From contig DIUK01000067.1 in the NCBI GenBank assembly GCA_002422995.1, positions 1 to 9,266 of the forward strand: 9,266 bases of DNA. The letters are read 5' to 3'. The notes below the pieces were generated by a model, which made no database searches, was not told where the DNA came from, and saw nothing but the letters and a program-made list of their open reading frames with translations. This document shows, piece by piece, positions 1 to 6,204 of the stretch; the stretch's first letter is position 1, and every line of letters begins with the position of its first letter. The position numbers were made by a program, and so were the translations under genes. The stretch comes from Rhodocyclaceae bacterium UBA6160 (lineage in GTDB: Bacteria; Pseudomonadota; Gammaproteobacteria; Burkholderiales; Rhodocyclaceae).

Positions 1-2
1 TG

Positions 3-350
3 GCTTATGGCCCGAAACTGGTCAAAGCTATTCGCCAGGTGGCCGCCACCAAGCCGATCGCCGATTTGATTTCTTTTGAGACTTATCCGGCAGATACGGT
101 CAAGTCAGACGAGGATGCGAAAAAATATTACCTTAACTACGGTGGCTCGGTGTATCACCCGGTGGGCAGCTGCAAAATGGGGCAGGGCGCAGACGCAGTT
201 GTTGATGAGCGCTTGCGCGTGCGTGGCACCCAGGGATTACGGGTGATTGATGCGTCGATTATGCCAATGGTTGTTTCGGCCCACACGCATGCCGCCACAA
301 TGGCGATTGCCTGGCGGGGTGCGCAGATGATCGCTGAAGACTGGAAATAA
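3..350 (+). CDS. GMC-family FAD oxidoreductase, C-terminal part (5' end outside window)
   Basis: This is the last 115 residues of an open frame that enters from the left edge, so the true start and the FAD-binding N-terminal domain are not visible. The fragment carries the GMC C-terminal domain. YHPVGSCKMG at fragment residues 51-60 contains the conserved active-site histidine (H52), and the segment SAHTHAAT at 92-99 sits where the second active-site His/Asn is found in choline dehydrogenases, aryl-alcohol oxidases and glucose oxidases. The end (MAIAWRGAQMI) matches the usual closing helix that packs on the FAD. Family members oxidise alcohols such as choline to aldehydes with FAD; the substrate here cannot be told from this piece. 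The second motif has two histidines where choline enzymes usually have Asn, so I do not call it betA. It converges on the frmA-like gene and shares a terminator with it. Confidence 0.9.
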   Translation, partial: AYGPKLVKAIRQVAATKPIADLISFETYPADTVKSDEDAKKYYLNYGGSVYHPVGSCKMGQGADAVVDERLRVRGTQGLRVIDASIMPMVVSAHTHAATMAIAWRGAQMIAEDWK

Positions 351-362
351 TCACAGGAAACT

Positions 363-402
363 AAAAAACCTCCCGCCCGCTAGCTGAGCGGGAGGTTTTT
401 TT
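363..402. terminator. Bidirectional intrinsic terminator between convergent genes
   Basis: A 14-bp perfect inverted repeat has its left arm at 363-376 (six A then CCTCCCGC), an 11-base loop at 377-387, and its right arm at 388-401 (GCGGGAGG then T). The right arm runs into seven T (396-402) and the left arm starts with six A, so a GC-rich stem followed by a U-tract forms in either reading direction. It lies 12 bases after the GMC oxidoreductase stop and 16 bases after the frmA stop on the opposite strand, which fits termination of both genes. Confidence 0.93.
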
Positions 403-418
403 GAATCCGCCATTTTTA

Positions 419-1528
419 TTAAAACGTCACCACGGAACGAATTGATTTGCCTTCATGCATCAAGTCAAAAGCATCATTGATCTGTTCAATGGGCATGACA
501 TGGGTGATCAGGTCGTCAATGTTGATTTTGCCGTCCATATACCAATCCACAATTTTTGGCACATCCGTGCGGCCTCTGGCGCCACCGAAGGCTGAGCCCT
601 GCCAGACGCGGCCGGTGACTAGCTGAAAGGGGCGGGTGGCAATTTCCTTGCCCGCACCTGCCACGCCGACAATCGTACTCACCCCCCAGCCCTTGTGGCA
701 ACACTCCAGGGCTTGCCGCATCAGATCGACATTGCCAACGCATTCAAAGGTGTGATCTGCACCGCCTTTGGTGAGACTCACCAGATAAGGAACTAAGTCA
801 CCCTCGACTTCTTTTGGATTCACAAAATGCGTCATGCCGAATTTTTCAGCCAGTGCCTGGCGTGCGGGGTTGATATCCACGCCAATGATCATGTCGGCAC
901 CCACCATGCGCGCGCCTTGGATGACATTGAGTCCAATACCGCCCAAACCAAACACTACGACGCGGTCCCCGGGGCGGACTTTGGCCGTATTAACCACCGC
1001 GCCAACGCCGGTGGTTACGCCACAGCCGATATAGCAGACCTTATCGAACGGTGCATCTTCACGGATTTTGGCAACGGCGATTTCAGGCATCACGGTGTAC
1101 TGCGCGAAAGTTGAAGTACCCATGTAATGAAAAACCGGCTTGCCATTCAGGCTGAAACGGCTTGTGCCATCCGGCATCAAACCCTGACCTTGGGTGCTGC
1201 GAATCGCCTGGCAAAGGTTGGTCTTTTGCGACAGGCAATATTCGCACTGGCGGCATTCCGGCGTGTAGAGCGGAATCACATGGTCGCCTGGCTTAACGCT
1301 GGTAACCCCTGCACCGACCTCGACCACAATGCCCGCACCCTCGTGGCCGAGAATCGCCGGGAAAATGCCTTCGGGATCGTCCCCTGATAGAGTAAAAGCA
1401 TCGGTATGGCAGACACCGGAAGCCTTGATCTCCACCAATACCTCGCCTGCTTTAGGGCCTGCCAAATCCACCATGTCAATGGAGAGAGGGGCACCTGCTT
1501 GATAAGCAACTGCTGCTTTGACTTTCAT
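419..1528 (-). CDS. frmA: S-(hydroxymethyl)glutathione dehydrogenase / class III alcohol dehydrogenase
   Basis: Complete 369-residue zinc-dependent MDR dehydrogenase, the normal length for class III ADH. It oxidises S-hydroxymethylglutathione, formed from formaldehyde and glutathione, to S-formylglutathione with NAD, and family members also reduce S-nitrosoglutathione. Catalytic zinc ligands are visible at C40 (GVCHTD), H62 (GHEGAG) and C169 (GCGVTTG). The structural zinc cysteines are C92, C95, C98 and C106. The class III hallmark TQGQGLMPDGTSRF (residues 112-125) includes the segment that carries the glutathione-carboxylate arginine in characterised enzymes. The NAD motif is GLGGIG at 194-199, with D218 (GVDIN) favouring NAD over NADP. 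The start is supported by AAGGA at 1534-1538, five bases before the ATG. No S-formylglutathione hydrolase (frmB) or FrmR gene is adjacent, so formaldehyde detoxification must be completed from elsewhere. The gene is also called adhC or adhI in some genomes. Confidence 0.96.
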   Translation of the reverse strand: MKVKAAVAYQAGAPLSIDMVDLAGPKAGEVLVEIKASGVCHTDAFTLSGDDPEGIFPAILGHEGAGIVVEVGAGVTSVKPGDHVIPLYTPECRQCEYCLSQKTNLCQAIRSTQGQGLMPDGTSRFSLNGKPVFHYMGTSTFAQYTVMPEIAVAKIREDAPFDKVCYIGCGVTTGVGAVVNTAKVRPGDRVVVFGLGGIGLNVIQGARMVGADMIIGVDINPARQALAEKFGMTHFVNPKEVEGDLVPYLVSLTKGGADHTFECVGNVDLMRQALECCHKGWGVSTIVGVAGAGKEIATRPFQLVTGRVWQGSAFGGARGRTDVPKIVDWYMDGKINIDDLITHVMPIEQINDAFDLMHEGKSIRSVVTF

Positions 1529-1545
1529 TTTTATCCTTAATAAAT

Positions 1546-1564
1546 ATACTCTTGTATGAAGTAT
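1546..1564. promoter_or_regulatory. Short inverted repeat in the AT-rich leader of frmA
   Basis: ATACT at 1546-1550 is repeated inverted as AGTAT at 1560-1564 with nine bases between. A tighter ATAC-N4-GTAT (1546-1557) overlaps it. The site is 18 bases upstream of the frmA start codon, within a very AT-rich 76-base gap that also holds the palindrome TTTAATTAAA at 1576-1585. Position suggests a possible operator overlapping the frmA promoter or leader. The arms are short and the region is AT-rich, so chance is a real alternative. I could not fix a convincing -35/-10 pair. Confidence 0.3.
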
Positions 1565-1604
1565 CTATAATTAACTTTAATTAAATCATCCCGCTTTCCC
1601 AAGC

Positions 1605-2606
1605 TCAGCTGGGTACGGTAATGACCACTTTCCCAATCTGTTGATTACTTTCCAGATAGCGGTAGGCCTCTATCGCTTGATCTAGCGGAAAAGTTTTAGC
1701 AATAACGGGTTTCAGGCTTTTATCTTTCAATCCGGAAAGAATGAAATCACACGCTGCTGCATGCCTTGCTGGAATCGCCATATCCGGAAAAATAAGATAA
1801 GGACGCATGGTGAGATTTTTACGCATAGCCTGCATGTAAGGATAGGGCGTTTCATGGCCACGACCGCTCAGGTTGCCATAAATCACCAGAACACCACCCA
1901 GACCAAGCGCTGCAGCAAGGTCAATAACGCCCGGGCCGGCAATGGGGTCAAATACCATGCGTGCCCCCTTATTCTGGGTAATACTCATAACACGTTCAGC
2001 GATATCTTCTTCTGTGCTCACGATGATATGCGGCGCGCCCGCTGCAATCAATGTGGCGCGTTTTTCTGCTGTTCGCGTCACGGCAATGGGCACTGCGCCC
2101 AAGCGTTTGGCTACTTGAATGGCAGCTAAACCCACGCTGCTGGAGGCTGCAGTAATAACGACTGCATCACCGTTAGCAAAAGGAGTACAGGCGCTAAGCG
2201 CACCCCACGCGGTCATGTAGGGCATCCAAATTGCGGCAGCCTCGATTTCATTGAGCTCCGCAGGCCGCTTCATAAGAGCAGCACTTGGTACGATCGCAGT
2301 TTCTGCACAGACACCATAACGTGTCATCGAAAACTCAGGCAGTATGCATACTGGGTCACCAACCTTGAATTCGCTTTGCGCATCGCCTAGCGCCTCGATA
2401 ATGCCGGCAGCCTCATAACCAATGCGTGATGGGAATACAGGTTGTTCAATGTAAGTGCCTGATCGATAAGCTGCCTCAGCACGATTAAGGCCAATACTCT
2501 GGATGCGAACTCTGGCTTCACCTGATACAGGTGCGCCGATAGTTTCGTCCACGAGTTGTAAAACTTCAGGGCCTCCTGTTTGATGAAACCGAACGACGCG
2601 AGCCAT
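1605..2606 (-). CDS. Zinc-independent MDR oxidoreductase, quinone oxidoreductase (QOR)-like
   Basis: Complete 333-residue medium-chain dehydrogenase/reductase. The GroES-like N-terminal domain covers about residues 1-125 and the Rossmann cofactor domain about 126-270. The nucleotide-binding loop reads AASSSVG (153-159) where classic quinone oxidoreductases have AxxGxxG. GLNRAEAAYRSGTY (39-52) and GYEAAGIIEALG (63-74) are typical of the QOR branch, and there is no structural-zinc cysteine cluster, so it should be zinc-free. Likely activity is NADPH-dependent reduction of quinones or other electron-poor C=C or carbonyl substrates; the physiological substrate is unknown. AAGGA at 2612-2616 lies five bases before the ATG. 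The gene lies 76 bases upstream of frmA in the same direction. Co-transcription is possible, but the AT-rich gap and frmA's own ribosome binding site leave room for separate promoters. Confidence 0.9.
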   Translation of the reverse strand: MARVVRFHQTGGPEVLQLVDETIGAPVSGEARVRIQSIGLNRAEAAYRSGTYIEQPVFPSRIGYEAAGIIEALGDAQSEFKVGDPVCILPEFSMTRYGVCAETAIVPSAALMKRPAELNEIEAAAIWMPYMTAWGALSACTPFANGDAVVITAASSSVGLAAIQVAKRLGAVPIAVTRTAEKRATLIAAGAPHIIVSTEEDIAERVMSITQNKGARMVFDPIAGPGVIDLAAALGLGGVLVIYGNLSGRGHETPYPYMQAMRKNLTMRPYLIFPDMAIPARHAAACDFILSGLKDKSLKPVIAKTFPLDQAIEAYRYLESNQQIGKVVITVPS

Positions 2607-2636
2607 GATTTTCCTTTTTTTGAGATGAATTCGTAC

Positions 2637-2642
2637 AGTATA
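2637..2642 (-). promoter_or_regulatory. Possible -10 element for the QOR-like gene
   Basis: On the minus strand TATACT (5 of 6 matches to TATAAT) lies about 30 bases upstream of the start codon, which would give a leader of roughly 24 bases containing the AAGGA ribosome binding site. No good -35 hexamer is seen 16-18 bases further upstream. The 100-base gap between this gene and recJ holds nothing else I recognise and no strong terminator after recJ. Confidence 0.3.
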
Positions 2643-2706
2643 AATCTTGAGAAATTGATGTTTTATTGCTTGGGTATTGAAACAGCCCTGTCACTTTTTG
2701 TATTGG

Positions 2707-4419
2707 CTAGGTTGCTTCTTCAAAATGCTCTAATAGCAGCTGTACCGATTGGTTCCCGTTCCATTCGTTGATATCCAGACGAAAGGCTGCATGAATGCGA
2801 TTAGGCGCACTGCCGGCAAAGTTGAACTGTATTGCATCAAATTGGGTTTGGCCTTTTTTTAGTCGTAACTTCAAGTGTTTGTCTTTCAAAACTTTTTGGT
2901 AAGTGACGTCGAACGTGTCGTCAAAGATGGGGGCTGGAAAGGCTTGTCCCCAGACGGCCTGTTGCATGAGTCGTACAGCATCGAGTGAAAAATAGCCGCT
3001 TTCCAGGGCACCATCGGTTTCTAGCGTTCGCTGGAGATCAGCCGGGGAGAGCAGTTCTTGGCAGACGGCTTCAAATAATTCTTCAAACTCTGTGAGCCGG
3101 TCTTCTTCCAGGGTGAGCCCAGCGGCTGCGGCGTGACCGCCAAACCGCAATAACAAGCCAGAGGCGCGTTTGCTGACTAAATCGAGTGCATCGCGCAGAT
3201 GCAAGCCAGGGATAGAACGCCCTGAGGCTTTGAGTTCCCCGTCTTCGCCACGGGCAAATGCAAAGGTGGGGCGGTGAAATTTTTCCTTGACCCGTCCGGC
3301 TAAAATGCCGATCACACCTTGGTGCCAGTCTGGGTCGAATAGCACAATACTGGCTTGATCGTTAGGGTCAACCGATGCCAGAATCATCTCGGCATCTTCT
3401 TTCATGCTGGTCTCGATGACGCGTCGTTCGCGGTTAATGGCATCAAGCTGCTGGGCAATATTCAAGGCACGAGCGGTGTCATTTGTAGTCAAGCCTTCAA
3501 TGCCTAGCGACATATCGGCTAACCTGCCGGCAGCATTAAGCCGTGGGCCGAGCATGAAGCCCAGATCAAATGTGGCAGCACGCGTGGCGTCGCGTCCGGC
3601 AATGGCAAATAAAGCCTGAACACCTGGCTGCATGTGGCCTGCGCGCATGCGTGTGAGTCCTTGGGTGACCAGAATGCGGTTGTTGCGATCCAGTGCCACG
3701 ACGTCGGCCACGGTGCCTAGTGCAACAAGGTCAAGCAAGCTGGCCAAGTTAGGTTCTTGATCTTTAGAGAATGCGCCGCGCTGGCGCAGTTCAGCGCGCA
3801 GCGCTAGGGCAACATAAAACATGACGCCCACGCCAGCGAGTGCCTTGCTGGGGAAATGACAGCCTGGCTGATTAGGATTGACGATCACGTCTGCCGCAGG
3901 CAGCATGTCTCCTGGCAGGTGGTGGTCGGTAATGACGACTTGAATGCCACGGGCTTTTAACTCAGCCACGCCTTCGATACTGGCAATGCCGTTATCTACG
4001 GTGATGACGACGTTTGGTTCTCGCTCGGCGGCTAATTTGGCTACGTCCAAGGACAAGCCATAGCCAAGTTTGAACCTGTCTGGTACTAGATAATCGACGG
4101 TTGCGCCCATCATGCGCAGGGCACGCAAGCCAACAGCGCAAGCGGTGGCGCCATCACAATCATAATCTGCCACGATCAGCAGACGCTTTTTGGCGGCAAT
4201 GGCGTCGGCTAGCAAGCTGGCTGCTGCTGTTGCGCCTTTGAGTTGATCGGGCGGCAAGAGCGCTGCGCTGCGGGTGTCCAGCTCGTCCATTGCGCGCACG
4301 CCGCGTGCGGCATACAGGCGGGAGAGTAGCGGATGCACGCCGGCTTCCTGCAAGGCCCAGGCGGCGCGTGGTGGCACATTGCGGGATTGAATATGAATGC
4401 TGGATAAGTGTTGCGTCAT
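2707..4419 (-). CDS. recJ: Single-stranded-DNA-specific exonuclease RecJ
   Basis: Complete 570-residue protein, close to the 577 residues of the E. coli enzyme. RecJ degrades single-stranded DNA 5' to 3' in RecF-pathway recombination, mismatch repair and base-excision repair in the cytoplasm. DHH-family metal motifs are intact: VADYDCDGA (83-91), VDNG (141-144), TDHH (164-167) and LGTVADV (234-240). The RecJ-typical GPRLNAAGRL is at 291-300. WHQGVIGILAGR (365-376) and RFGGHAAAAG (425-434) belong to the DHHA1 substrate-binding domain, and about 460-570 corresponds to the C-terminal OB-fold region. All key acidic and histidine residues are present, so it should be active. Only a weak CAGG is found about ten bases before the ATG. 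The gene starts 21 bases after the RpfE-like gene and is probably read through from it. Confidence 0.97.
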   Translation of the reverse strand: MTQHLSSIHIQSRNVPPRAAWALQEAGVHPLLSRLYAARGVRAMDELDTRSAALLPPDQLKGATAAASLLADAIAAKKRLLIVADYDCDGATACAVGLRALRMMGATVDYLVPDRFKLGYGLSLDVAKLAAEREPNVVITVDNGIASIEGVAELKARGIQVVITDHHLPGDMLPAADVIVNPNQPGCHFPSKALAGVGVMFYVALALRAELRQRGAFSKDQEPNLASLLDLVALGTVADVVALDRNNRILVTQGLTRMRAGHMQPGVQALFAIAGRDATRAATFDLGFMLGPRLNAAGRLADMSLGIEGLTTNDTARALNIAQQLDAINRERRVIETSMKEDAEMILASVDPNDQASIVLFDPDWHQGVIGILAGRVKEKFHRPTFAFARGEDGELKASGRSIPGLHLRDALDLVSKRASGLLLRFGGHAAAAGLTLEEDRLTEFEELFEAVCQELLSPADLQRTLETDGALESGYFSLDAVRLMQQAVWGQAFPAPIFDDTFDVTYQKVLKDKHLKLRLKKGQTQFDAIQFNFAGSAPNRIHAAFRLDINEWNGNQSVQLLLEHFEEAT

Positions 4420-4440
4420 GGATTTGTTGCCTGGAAGGAT

Positions 4441-5553
4441 CTAGTGAGTTGGTGTGGCCAATACAGTCATTGGCGCTGGCTTGCGCCAGAATTGCCAAAG
4501 CTGGTATCGCTTGATGCTGAGAGTGATGCTGGCTTCATCACCTGGCGCAATCAGTTGAATTTGCGGAATATGCCCAGCATGTAACGCTTGCAAAAGCGGC
4601 ACGAACCAGTCTTTTTCCAATTCTAAAAGTGCAGCTCGCCAAGTATAGGTATCACCCGTGCGGGCAGGTAGGTCAAGTGCATCAAGAACGTAAAGCGCAT
4701 GCTCTTTGGGTTTTAATTCAGCGATTGAAAGTGATGGGGTATAGGCAATATTTTGGCTGCGTGCTGCGCCTTGAATGACCAGGTCGTGACTATGAATGCG
4801 ATCAACTGATAAATGCTTGCAAGTGTTTAGATCTGTTGGCAATGCACCCGCACCCCATGGCCACAGGCTGTTGACAGTAGGTTTTCCTTGACCGCTGCGT
4901 GACAGATTGACCGGGTGCGTGTGCAGAATCATGTTGGCTTCATTTATGGCCTGGCGCCAAGACGCCGCAGCCGATGTGGCAGATAAGGGGGGCGCAGCAC
5001 GAGCAATGCTCTCAGGCAACGGAGGGGCTAGCGGAAAGTTGAGCGCTGGCGTATGAGAATACAGATGCAGATTCCAGGCATTGGGTGTCAGTACGGTCAG
5101 CGTGCCTAAAGTAGAAAAAGTCGGCGCTAGTGATACGGCGATAGTTTCTGCTTCAGCCATGCTGAGCGCTAAATGTTGCGGATCATCCACACGGAGGCGG
5201 GTTTGCTCAATGCTCAGATGAACGGGATCAAGACACAGCATGGAGCCAGGCAAGTGATATGTGTTGGTTGCCGGCGTATTGACGGCGCGGGCTGCATGAA
5301 GCGCTAATTCGCGTAAGGCCGCAGCCGGTAAAGGGGTAGGAAGCCCCAACCTGTGCGCTACGGCTTGGTGAACCGTAGCCGGTGGCAAGTGAGTGAGTTT
5401 CCCGCGGCCAAGCAAAGTGGAAAAAGCAGGGAGAATCGATGGCAGTGAGGGCGTGTTTTGCGGACGTGGTTTTGGACTTGGCGTTAGACCGCTGGTGAGG
5501 TCAAGCAAGGCTTGATACGGCCAAATCAGGCCAGGGATAATGAGCGTAAGCAT
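4441..5553 (-). CDS. RpfE/COG4255-like conserved protein, uncharacterised, recJ neighbour
   Basis: A 370-residue soluble-looking protein with no biochemical function I can assign. The motif NLSRSGQGKPTVNSLWPWG (216-234), the DPVHL segment (109-113) and the closing QLWQFWRKP (351-359) match my recollection of the family annotated as RpfE-type regulatory protein or COG4255. That family sits beside recJ in xanthomonads and many betaproteobacteria. The VNSLWxWG segment resembles one in archaeal-type cofactor-independent phosphoglycerate mutases, and some genomes label it that way, but I see no complete metal-binding set and do not claim that activity. MLTLIIPGLIWP at the N terminus is the usual family start; no clear Shine-Dalgarno precedes it. 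Residues 23-60 are proline-rich. It lies 68 bases after the small membrane protein gene and 21 bases before recJ, all in one direction, so co-transcription with recJ is likely. Confidence 0.75.
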   Translation of the reverse strand: MLTLIIPGLIWPYQALLDLTSGLTPSPKPRPQNTPSLPSILPAFSTLLGRGKLTHLPPATVHQAVAHRLGLPTPLPAAALRELALHAARAVNTPATNTYHLPGSMLCLDPVHLSIEQTRLRVDDPQHLALSMAEAETIAVSLAPTFSTLGTLTVLTPNAWNLHLYSHTPALNFPLAPPLPESIARAAPPLSATSAAASWRQAINEANMILHTHPVNLSRSGQGKPTVNSLWPWGAGALPTDLNTCKHLSVDRIHSHDLVIQGAARSQNIAYTPSLSIAELKPKEHALYVLDALDLPARTGDTYTWRAALLELEKDWFVPLLQALHAGHIPQIQLIAPGDEASITLSIKRYQLWQFWRKPAPMTVLATPTH

Positions 5554-5621
5554 GGGTATAGCATTGGCAGATGTTTTACACGCGGCATTTCATGCAGTCT
5601 GAAAATGACATTAGATACAAC

Positions 5622-6035
5622 TCAAACCGCGAGGCCTGTCAAGCCTATCAAAAGCAAGGCATAGGGAAATGCGACAGTAGGCTTTATTGCGCTGGCGATA
5701 TATTCATTCAGTAATCCCAGCGTCCCTTGGCGATTTGCCAGCCACTCTGCGTGGAGTTGAAAGGCCAAGCCATTGGCTGGCATATCCTGTTTGATCAGTC
5801 CTTCCACGCGCAGAATACGCTGCCCTAGTCTTGCCTGATATGTCCTGAAAATGCTTTCCTGTAGCCATAACATAATGATCAGCACACTTAGCGTTACGAT
5901 AGCCAAATCAAATATGAGTCCGATGACAGTCAGCACCAAGGTCACTAGTTTGATGAGTAAACCACCTCTCTCATATTGTTCATAGTTATTTTGCAGGGTA
6001 ATCCATTCTTGGCTCAGCTGCGCTTGTAGGGTCAT
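5622..6035 (-). CDS. Small predicted membrane protein of unknown function
   Basis: A 137-residue protein. A hydrophilic, probably helical N terminus (1-22) is followed by a long hydrophobic stretch at about 25-60 that could make two membrane passes (around 25-42 and 44-60). A charged middle section (61-118, with FRTYQARLGQRILRVEGL) precedes a third hydrophobic segment at 119-137 that ends the protein. I do not recognise a named domain. It is probably an inner-membrane protein, and the long stretches without stop and the sensible membrane layout argue that it is real. AAGAGA on the minus strand lies about eight to nine bases before the ATG and is a weak ribosome binding site. It is the first gene of the minus-strand series leading to the RpfE-like gene and recJ, and is divergent from lolC. 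Confidence 0.75.
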   Translation of the reverse strand: MTLQAQLSQEWITLQNNYEQYERGGLLIKLVTLVLTVIGLIFDLAIVTLSVLIIMLWLQESIFRTYQARLGQRILRVEGLIKQDMPANGLAFQLHAEWLANRQGTLGLLNEYIASAIKPTVAFPYALLLIGLTGLAV

Positions 6036-6070
6036 TTAATGTATCTCTTGATTTTTTGATAACAGGGCTG

Positions 6071-6087
6071 TGTGCATTATCTGCACA
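6071..6087. repeat. Inverted repeat in the divergent lolC upstream region
   Basis: TGTGCA (6071-6076) and TGCACA (6082-6087) form a perfect 6-bp inverted repeat around a 5-base spacer, 17 bp in all. It sits 36 bases upstream of the small membrane protein start and 118 bases upstream of lolC. Its symmetry and size would suit a dimeric regulator, and the outer bases recall TGTG/CACA of CRP-type sites, but the spacing does not match the standard CRP site (TGTGA-N6-TCACA). The regulator is unknown. Confidence 0.4.
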
Positions 6088-6137
6088 GGAGGACTGATCG
6101 AGCGGAATCAGGTTTGGCATGATGTGTCAGGATCAGG

Positions 6138-6151
6138 GCATGTTAACATGC
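6138..6151. promoter_or_regulatory. Perfect 14-bp palindrome upstream of lolC
   Basis: GCATGTTAACATGC reads the same on both strands without a spacer. It lies 53 bases before the lolC start codon in the divergent intergenic region 6036-6204. This is a plausible operator for a homodimeric regulator or a small DNA cruciform. I could not identify a convincing sigma-70 promoter around it, although TTGATT at 6170-6175 is a fair -35 candidate without a matching -10. Confidence 0.45.
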
Positions 6152-6204
6152 AGCTCCGACCCAAACGGGTTGATTGATCTGCGAACATTACTCGCTTAGC
6201 ACCT

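Noticed and set aside
827..1387. Plus-strand open frames of 66 to 95 codons opposite frmA
   Set aside because: They lie fully inside the frmA coding region on the other strand, have no recognisable domain, and are explained by frmA codon use.
1598..1613. Hairpin CCC-A-AGC-TCA-GCT-GGG at the end of the QOR-like gene
   Set aside because: The stem is only six pairs with a bulge, overlaps the stop codon and has no T-run after it on the minus strand, so I do not call it a terminator.
5615..5650. Consensus-like TTGACA and TCTAAT on the minus strand before the RpfE-like gene
   Set aside because: The boxes are 21 bases apart, too far for a normal sigma-70 promoter, and TTGACA is part of the last codons of the upstream gene.
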